Below, one piece after another: positions 14,901 through 24,700 of a DNA stretch of 64,000 bases. Numbering within the stretch: the stretch's first letter is position 1; each line of letters begins with the position of its first letter. The notes below the pieces were generated by a model, which searched no databases, had not been told where the DNA came from, and saw only the letters and a program-made list of their open reading frames with translations. The DNA is taken from the NCBI RefSeq assembly GCF_964340395.1, contig NC_135556.1, forward strand, positions 23,363,723 to 23,427,722, in the 5' to 3' direction. A program made the position numbers and the translations under genes. Origin of the DNA: Glandiceps talaboti. Lineage: Eukaryota; Hemichordata; Enteropneusta; Spengelidae.

Positions 14901-16243
14901 ATAGGTACAACCATTGTTTAGAATCATTGAATATGGATTAGGTGTCACGCTTGAAATTAATCCTTAGCTTGTTCAGATATTTGTTATCATGGACAAAAAA
15001 AAAATGGATACTGCTGACTTAAGAGCATTTCAATCTATTACTTACATTGTATACTTTGGATTAGGACAGCATGGAAACCATCACAACTATAGGGCATTCT
15101 GTTACCATTACACATACTCAGTGTATGAAAAGGATGGCGTGCATGTGTTTAACGATCCTCTTTTGATAAGGATTAACATTTAGGTACAGTAACAGTTATG
15201 TCAGAACTATATAGAAAAAGTTGGTCCAGAACATAAGAATGATCCCATGTAATCCTTGTAGCTTCAGTGATATGTTAACACTTACGATGACCTAGGATTG
15301 AAATGTAGGCCTTTAAGTCTAATTATTTGGTCTTTGATTTCAGCCTGATGAGAGTCATGCATTGACAATGGTTATTTTACAAGACATGCAAGATAGAAGG
15401 TTTACCAAGAGACACAAGAAGAGTGATGAGCCATTTATAGACTTTGTCAGTGATGTGGAAGATGACCTGCTAGCCTACAAAACAAAACTGAATGCTGCAC
15501 TTGCCAAAAATAGGATTAAGTTCAAGGCAGCCAGTATAGAATATTTACTTCCTGACAATGTGAGACAACTGGAAACCAAAGCAGTTGTTCTGCCAGTCTA
15601 TGCATGGGTAAACCAAATAAAAGCAAGGTGAGATATTACACACAAAATTGCCAAAATGCTGACAAAAGATATTCAGTAACTTTTTATTAAAAAAGAAGGT
15701 ATGATAAGATTATGAATGAATATTAAAATAAAATATGTTTTTAGGTTGGGCAAGATAAAACAAAAGTGTTGTCCAATTTTGAACTATAGAGGGCAGTATT
15801 TAAGACATCAGGTTTGTTGATAGGTGACTTTTCAAATATTGAAGTGTAGAGAGGTAGTACTGGGAGTTACAAACATGTTCATGGCCACATGAGTCGTAGT
15901 CACCTTTTCAACTGGATTTTGTAACAGTTCTTGTCAAGTTAAATGTTGATGATGTTTGTTATTTAATTATTTCCCAGTGTACAAACTGTAATTGACAGTC
16001 TCAAAGAGGAAGGATTTGTCCAAGTTAACTCAATCAGCAAGATTTCTACTCAACACTTTGCCTTGGATACTCAGTGCAAAGACGTTCTTGTTTTCCATGC
16101 AGACCTGAGAGATGAGCTTGAAAACCATCAACTTGTTAAAAATTACTACCTTATATTACAAGTAAGTAGTGTGTGTTTGGAGGCAGTTAGACATGCATGA
16201 ATATATATTTTGATGCAAAAGCAGATGGATGGATGGTTGATTA

Positions 16244-16296
<53 letters not shown>

Positions 16297-18685
16297 TTAT
16301 ATATTGGATACACTTTCTTAAAGTCTATAAACTTTGAACTATTCATATTTATGGTCATCAATGGTTTCATTTGTTTGTATCCATAGGATAAAGCCAGCTG
16401 TTTTGGTCCACACTCTGTGAAAGCTCTCCTCAATGAAGGTGATGATGTGATCCATACACATATAGGTTCTGGTAAAATTACAGCACACATGTCATCACTT
16501 ATGAATCAAGAAGACAGTTCTGTATATGCATTTGGTGTCACAAGTCCAGCACATCGCGACACGCTGAAAGACAGTATGACAGAACATGAAGTACAAAGTA
16601 TCCTTTGTTGGTTTGTGGGTGGTAGGATAATTTAGTATTTGTTACTGTGGAATGAATGAAAGGAAATCATAGAACTAATAGTTCTGTAATACCTGAACAG
16701 ATTCTGTTGATCTTGTAAAATTCAGTTTTGTAGAATAACGTGATTGGGAGAAAATCAGAACCACTATCACTCATATTTTGCTGTTCATACAGTTCTCTCT
16801 TTTCCAATTTGTGCATAATCCAGATGAAAATATGTTTTAAAAAACTTTACTTTCTTCACAACATTGGAGTTTGAAATATTTTCTTATCCTTACCCGTAAT
16901 ATGTACCAATTCCAGCATGTTGAATGAGTTATGTCAGTGTGTTTAACTATTGAACTGATCTGCACTAGTCATCAAATAGATATTCTGTTTTTCCAACTTT
17001 TTGTCTTTGGGTTTATTAAAACTTCATGCTCACCACGTTACAATGCAACTCTTCCTTAACCATGTGTTAGATGTACGGATAGTTGAAGACAATTTTCTTG
17101 AAGTTCTTCCAACGGATATTCGGTTTAAAAATGTGAAAGTGGTGTTACTGACTCCACCATGTTCACACTCAGGAATCACAGACCCTGTGGATTATATGTT
17201 ACAAGAAGGAGAAGGTAAAAAAAATCAGAGCTAGAAATTATTGTATACATTGTAGTTATGACGTTGTAGAGTGTCCAATGTCTATGGTAGAAAATGCAGT
17301 CATTTTATTTATTTGTCGGATGACCAGTGGGGGCTAGTCCCATTTATAGGCTCCTTTGGTTCAGTGTTAGTGCAAGGGAAAACCTGCATTGTATGGTAGA
17401 GTCAAACTGAATGACACTTCATAGACCCTACACACAAATGCCCTAACTATGTGTAGGGTCTACGCAAACACTGCTAAGATCAGAATTCAATAAACATGTA
17501 GTAAAGTGGTTTTACTTAGTCTATGCTGTGAACATGACCACAGAAAATTCTCCAAGAAAGTAAAATTTGCTAATTAAAGAAGTGAATGATAGATTTTGCC
17601 ATATGTTTGAATCATAAATCATTGTTCTAATACTTATTACCTATGTGTAAAATAAACCTTCATGTTCTCACTTTGAAGAGTACTAAGTAGTATTCTGTGG
17701 TACACTTCTTTATTTTGTCAATTCCTACTAGAAATGTTAGGTTGTATTTAATAACAATTTGTTTCTTCAACTACAAATATTGATGGCATCTTCTATAGTA
17801 GCCATGTTTTCTGTAAAACACCATCACTGTCGAAGTTTACGGAATGCACATTCCAGTATCTATCATTTGCTTGGCCTTTATAAGATTCACATGCTTGATT
17901 TTGTGGTTTGATTTCAGATGCTAGTATTTTACAAGACTTGTCTAAAGGAGGAGTAGATGATGACAAGTTAGATGAACTCATAGCTATACAAATGGAGTAT
18001 CTCAAACATGCCATGAAATGTAAGTTGTTTGTTCAAAATTTACTACAGTCTACATACAGTTGGAGGGTGCCTCACGATGACAAATGAGGGCCTACACGTA
18101 CTCAAAATTTAGCTACTTCTGAACAGCGCCACAAGTGGCCAAACTGTAAAATCTTTTGTTTTTCTGGTAACGGGATTGTGGCATTGTTAGCAGGTACTTT
18201 TTCTCCCAATGGTCTCATATTCATTCATGTGTTACATGGTTCTGTTCCAGTTTCCAGAGTACAAGCAGTGATTTATTGCACACATTCCATAAACAGTGAA
18301 GAAAATGAAAGTGTTGTCACCAAGATAACGGATCACTTTAATTCCAAGCTGACACCCAAACAAATGCCATACCGAATCACACCGCCTACACTGCCAGTAG
18401 CTGTCCAAGACATGGACAAAAGGGGAGGTCAGAGGTATTACAAATCAGAACCTTCAGCTGAGATGAGTGGCTGCTTTGTTGCTGTAGCTACTAGGGAGGT
18501 AAGGTCACAGTTGTTATGGCTTTTACTCTACTCTTTAAAATTTCCTTCTTGACTCTGAGTTTCTGTTTCTGTATCAAACCAAGTAGATTAGAAATATTCA
18601 TTTGATGCTGTGAACCCAGAGTCTATGAACATTCATTCCTGTTGTTATAACTACGAGTAAAAGTAACCCTATTTCATTTTCTATT

Positions 18686-18734
<49 letters not shown>

Positions 18735-21700
18735 TATACACACATACATACATACATACATACATACATACATACATACATACATACATACATACATACA
18801 TACATACATACATACATACATACACACATACACACATACATACATGGATGTTAGTGTAGAATGCCAGGTTAAAGAAAGGGTCATTGCTGGCTTCATCAAA
18901 CATAAAATTGTTATTTTATCGAAGGCACTACTTAAGGTACATGTGCCAAGGACTGCCTGTACATTCGAAAGAAATATAAAACTATAACTATTGTATTGTG
19001 AAACTAACTCTGCATGATTAGTTACTAGTTATATAATATCAAAATAGGTGAAGTTTTATGACTAACTGTTGTACTTGTGCAGGCCACTCCTGATGAACAA
19101 CTAACAGCAGCAGACATCATAGCCAGAGCCAAAGCCAAAGGTCTAATGGGAGCAGGTGGATCAACATCCAGTTCTGACCAAGCACCTGAAAATGGTGAAG
19201 TCTCTGAAGGTGGAAAACGGAAAAAGAAGCAACAACGCAGTCCCCGATCCAAATCAGTACCATCAATACGACGTGGTGTTGCCAAGGGTAAACACTCACC
19301 ACCAAACAGAATTGCAAGGACATCGCCAACTAGACCTCAACGTAAACAAAGAAGTAAAGTATCACTACCAACAACCAGCTCTGAAGATGACTACAGGCCT
19401 GTCAACAAGACTGTTGCTAGGAAACCCCGTACAGCAAGTAAGGCTTAGTATGGTGAAACAAAGCCATCTATATCATCATCTATATTTCATCATCTCTATA
19501 CTTACATAATACCACTCAGAAGTTTTACACTTTGTACTGTCCCATCTGTGTTGTACATGTCTTGTCTTTCTTTTTTTTCAGTTTAATTATTCACTGTCAT
19601 ATACTACCTGTCTGTTCCTTTGTTCTGCGTTTAATTTTTTAACGTCATACATGTCTGTAACTCAAAGTCTTGTCTGTACGTTCTGTTCCTTTGTTCTGCG
19701 TTTAATTTTTTAACGTCATACATGTCTGTAACTCAAAGTCTTGTCTGTACGTTCTGTTCCTTTGTTCTGCGTTTAATTTTTTAACATCATACATGTCTGT
19801 AACTCAAAGTCTTGTCTGTACGTTCTGTTCCTTTGTTCAATATGATAGTGTTAAATGTTTCAGTATGTTCTGTTGTTTTGTGTAATTTATGTAATATAAA
19901 CATTGCAATACTAACTTAACACTACTTACTTTTGGACTTTCTCCTTGACACGCCGCATTACCCAAGCACACTTGCGCAAACAGAAATACCCTTGCACTAA
20001 AATGCATTCCCCATGCATACTCATACACACACACACATACACACACAAGTACCAAGTACCCTTGCTCTCAAATGTCAAAATAACACAAAGGCATAGCATT
20101 CTAACTGAACAAATAGATGCACATGATGAATGATTGATTTGTCTTGTCTTGTCTACAGTTGTATGTTTTGTCATAGAATCTTGTCTCTTTTTCTCAACAA
20201 TTTCATCTTACTTGACAACCAATACATAACACATAGACTGACAGATTCATCATTGTAGGAACTTCATTCATGATTGTAGTCTTGTAACAAGACCTAGATC
20301 TGTACTCGGAAGTTGCCGAACAAAAGCCAAGGATGAAAGTGCCTCAGGTGTGGTCAGGCAAGCCCTTGACAGTACATTTGGATCTATGCAACCTGTGGGT
20401 GCCTTTAAAGTTAACAGAATTGCCCAAAGGTCTAGCAGCTAGACTAACATGATCAGAGCACCCACAATGATGAGTCATCAATCTATGCAACACATAGCTG
20501 TCACCTTATGTCTGTTAGTGTATCATAATTCATGTGGTCATTATAATGTTCATCATACTAAATGAACTAATTCATTTCATTGTATGTTTACTTTCATAGT
20601 CATCAGATGTAGATTTCATCTCATTCATTGATATGCTAAATATTGGCATACTTTGTTGCTTGTTGTATATATATATATATATATATTGAATATGTGAATT
20701 AGGCAGGATTCCTGTTATGAATTATACTATAGTGATACAGCAGTTATTAGACATGGAATATAAAAAATTGATATCAGAAATCATACTCTGTTCAAATATA
20801 TGAAATTGCTAAATCTCAAGATTGCAAAACTATATCCTGATGAGGAGTAGAAAATGAAATGCAAGATTTGAATAATTTATGATTATTTGTTCAAGTGTAT
20901 AAAAATGTGATTATCACCATACTGCCTACTTGCCAAATTTCACCCAAAATTAAATGAACCATACTAAATCTGAATGTAATTGTATGTCTAACTCGCATAT
21001 TCATGTATATATATTTGCAACACATCAAAGCATACCATTCAATATTTCTATAACAAGCCTACAATTAGGAACATTTGCTATCTGTGGTCTGAGACTATTT
21101 ATTGTAATTAACAATCAGATCCTTTGTTTTTGAACCTTATATGTCTGTTCTAAGGAAAAAACTTCCTACAGCGTCAGATCCTGGCCAAATGTTCCTATAT
21201 CATCCATTTGTCATAGTAATTTTACATACTTGCAATGATGCATTTTGCCTACTACAGCAACTATCAAACTTAGCTTTGAATCTTTCACCAATATTGATGT
21301 TAGTCAATTTTTGACAATTATAATGTTATTGTATTTGGCAATTTGAAATTCTTATATTCATGGTGATGTCAATATTACCAGTCTATGTGCATTATCAAAG
21401 CATGCCAAGAAAGGAACACCCCAAAAAAGGGGAAAAGATAATGATTTAGAAATGAAATTTGTGAAATTCAGTCCAGTCAGTATTTAAAGTGGGCAGAATG
21501 TTGATACTCAGTGATAGCAATAATGGTGTGAGATTTTAACATCATTCTATTATGCCAGTAATATAATAACTATGTCATGTTCAAATGTGTATTTAATGCC
21601 ATCATGCTGCATAACTGCTGACTAAAGTACTCAATGTTATAGTGTAATCTAGCGTAGCATAGTGTAGAAATGCATCATAGTTTGATGTGTGTTGCTCACA

Positions 21701-24700
21701 GCTCTACATGCCTGTAAACTGTGTGACTGCTGATCAGAACTAAAAAGTCTGGTTTGAAAGCCTCCACATGTCATTGGTCTTGTATGCCCATGTGACACAC
21801 ATGTGACATTGGAGGAGTCTATTCACTCAACCAATAGCATCAAAGGGTGAATGCGATTGGATATATTGATCATGCTGGCTAAAGTGTGGGATAAAGGCGT
21901 TTTAAGCTAACTTATAGAATAACATGGTATAGAGTGTAGTGGCTCTTAACAACTAGCAAACTCTTTAAGTTGTCCAAGCATTTGTTAAATCTGCCTCTAG
22001 TATTTCCAGCAACAAAAGTTTTACAAAGAATTTATGTCTTACCAGGAATGAAGGGAATTTTCCTGTGGACATCACCAAGTCCTAATTTTCAGAACATTTG
22101 CAATCAAGTTGTATTGAAAATTAGAAATTTGCTGCCTGAAGTACAAGAGAAATTCGTAGGAAAACTACACTGCACTCTAAATGTACATTTGCTTGAACAA
22201 CTTAAAGCAGGAGTTATAGTAATTAGCATATGGTGTGGCTTACTTATTAGCATTAAATTAGTATATTAATACTAAAATTAGCATACTAGCTTGGTTTCGC
22301 ATATGTTGTCTGCTAATATGGTGACCTAACAGCAGTGCGCTCTCTAAGCCAATTTGATATGCCACTGACGCACATGATTTCTAGTGACATACCAAAATTT
22401 GGTGTTCCCCATCTCTTCTATGTGGTGAAATAACAGTTTTTTGTCATTTTGTCTCGCAACAAAATTTGGCTTTCATGAGAGGGCACACTGCCTAACAGTA
22501 ATGACAATGTCTTAGGGTCACAGTACTTGGGCCTTGAAAAGGAAAGGTGTGACATGTAACATGCAAAGCTGTTAACAATGTGTGAAGTTAACTTTGCTAA
22601 AATACTGCAGATGTTTTTGCTATGTTAATTCCTCAAATAACTGTAGAGTGACATTCATGGTTGCTGTGTATAATAAATATAGATTTAATATTAACTAGGT
22701 GTTGTGTGTGTTATGTGTGACTGGACACTTTTTGTACCCTGCATGCACGGCTGCAAATACCTGCCAAGTTGTCATCATATGTGCATGTTATTATTAATTA
22801 ACTTGCAATTACACACAGTAAAAATACACATTTAAGCTAACCAAGTTTTTTAAACATTTTTTTTTTAAATTATTATTTTTTTTGGTCATATATTTTTTTG
22901 TTTGTCTCCAAGTATGGTAATCACTGGCAATATTTTTGTTTGTTAATATTTGTTTATATTTTAGCTGTTACTACTACCACCACTAAGTCTGCTACTACTA
23001 CCACTCGTACTACTACCAGCACTACACAGCCTGGGAACAAAGTGGAGCTAAAGCTACGTCAGTTTGCATGGCAAAAACTGTAATGATATAACACCCAATA
23101 TTAAACGACAGTACTTAAATGGTACCTATGGTCTCCTTGTTTGAATGGAGTGCTCATATAGTGTAATTTAGATTTTAACATTATGTAATGGACTAAGGTT
23201 TACTATAATTTTTTTTTGAGGTTAAACTAACTGACTAACCATAATTGTTCTGTGTTTTAGCAACTGTTATGTAATGTGTGTTATGTTCTGTATTGCCCAC
23301 CTCTTCAAAACCCTGTAGCTAGCTCACTGGTGATTGCCATATAATGTATACCATGATTCAGGGCATTATGCCTCATATGATTGAGGGCGCTGTTTACATC
23401 GGAGTCTTCATATGGGATTTTTGATTCTGATTTCCTTGATTAAGCTGCCCTTGAAGACACTTGCATAGTTAGCATGCCCTACATGATTGATGTGATTGGT
23501 GGAAATTATTCCAGTATAGTAATTTATTACGTCGACTTACACATGAAGCTACAACGTTATCCAGATTGGCTAGTATGAGAAAACTTTTTCAACTGGCCAT
23601 CAAGTTGTCATGCGGGTGTATGCTACATAACCGTGAAAAATCAACTTTTTATGAAGCACACATAAATAGCAACCTAACTCATGAAAAGGTGTATGTATTT
23701 CCAATGGTGACGATCATTGTCAGGAGGTAATGAGGTGTGCAGAAATAAATCATATATTTGTGATAATTTACAAAATTCCTTGTATGCAGCGAAAAATTGT
23801 GGTACAGGTCGGAGTACCCCAAAGGTTGTAAGTAAAGTAAACTTCATCTTACTTGGAAGGTATTTATCTGTAATTGTTCAATGATATTGTCAACTATTGA
23901 TGGAGATAGTTATTTCAGCATTTAAAATATCCCTTCTCATATCAGTGGTTAAAGCAATTTGTCCTTACCCATAACTCTGTTGTTGACATCCATTTTTCAC
24001 TGACACCTGTCCTATCCCCACCCCACCCCTCCTAACATTGCAGAGTGCACTGTATTAACAGTATTTGAAGTACTAAAGACAAAGAACAGCAAAAGTGAAA
24101 ATTGTGTTAACTCCACAGGATCTCTTTGTTGTTGCTTTTTTTTCATCTCTATTTCAGTTTGTATTGATTTGCTGTTATCTTCTAGTAGTACTATTGTGTG
24201 TAGGCGTAAAGTATAAAAATAAAATACTATTATTCGTATTCTGAAATAACGAGAAGTCATTCCACTGAATTGTCTATTCAAGGCATGACAAAATGTACCA
24301 TTATATATATCTGAAATGTGATTGGTTCAAAGTTTATAACTACATTTGCATATTTGTTAATGATTGGTTGAATGTGTACAATTGTATGTGCATATTTGTT
24401 AATGATTGGTTCAAAGTTTCAAACTTGGTTAATGGATGTCTGTCAACCAATTAGCAACATGTCAGTTGTCATATGGTCCATATAGGGTAACTGATTGGAA
24501 GAATCATAATCTTATATTCTTAATTTTGATGAAAGTTCAATCCTTTTATCAAAAGTGCATTTGTAGTCATGAATCCTAACAGTATTTACCCAAATAAGTA
24601 CAGTATATACTGCCTATCAAATGAAAATGTCTACCCACAGTTAAAACCGTTTTTAGAGGCAAATTCCAAACGTTTACTGATGTCTTGTTAGCATTGTCAG

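Larger units (their letters stand above)
5981..15343 (+). other. Large NSUN7 intron (9.4 kb)
   Basis: Begins GTAAGT and ends TTTCAG. No further exon is needed by phase and none was recognised. Contents are the ACAAC satellite (6800-7062), a fold-back element (13700-13909), a dispersed 176-bp repeat (14433-14608) and a pair of related 80-bp segments (13531-13607, 14911-14992). The remainder is AT-rich unique-looking sequence with nothing I can assign. Confidence 0.75.

Noticed and set aside
18122-18141. AACAGCGCCACAAGTGGCC as another CTCF-like site
   Set aside because: Shares GGCGCTGTT on the minus strand, but the core lacks the AGxGGGC spacing, so it was left out of the cluster.
19610-19838. 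Repeat array considered as a CRISPR-like structure
   Set aside because: The 71-bp units are contiguous with no unique spacers, and the genome is eukaryotic.
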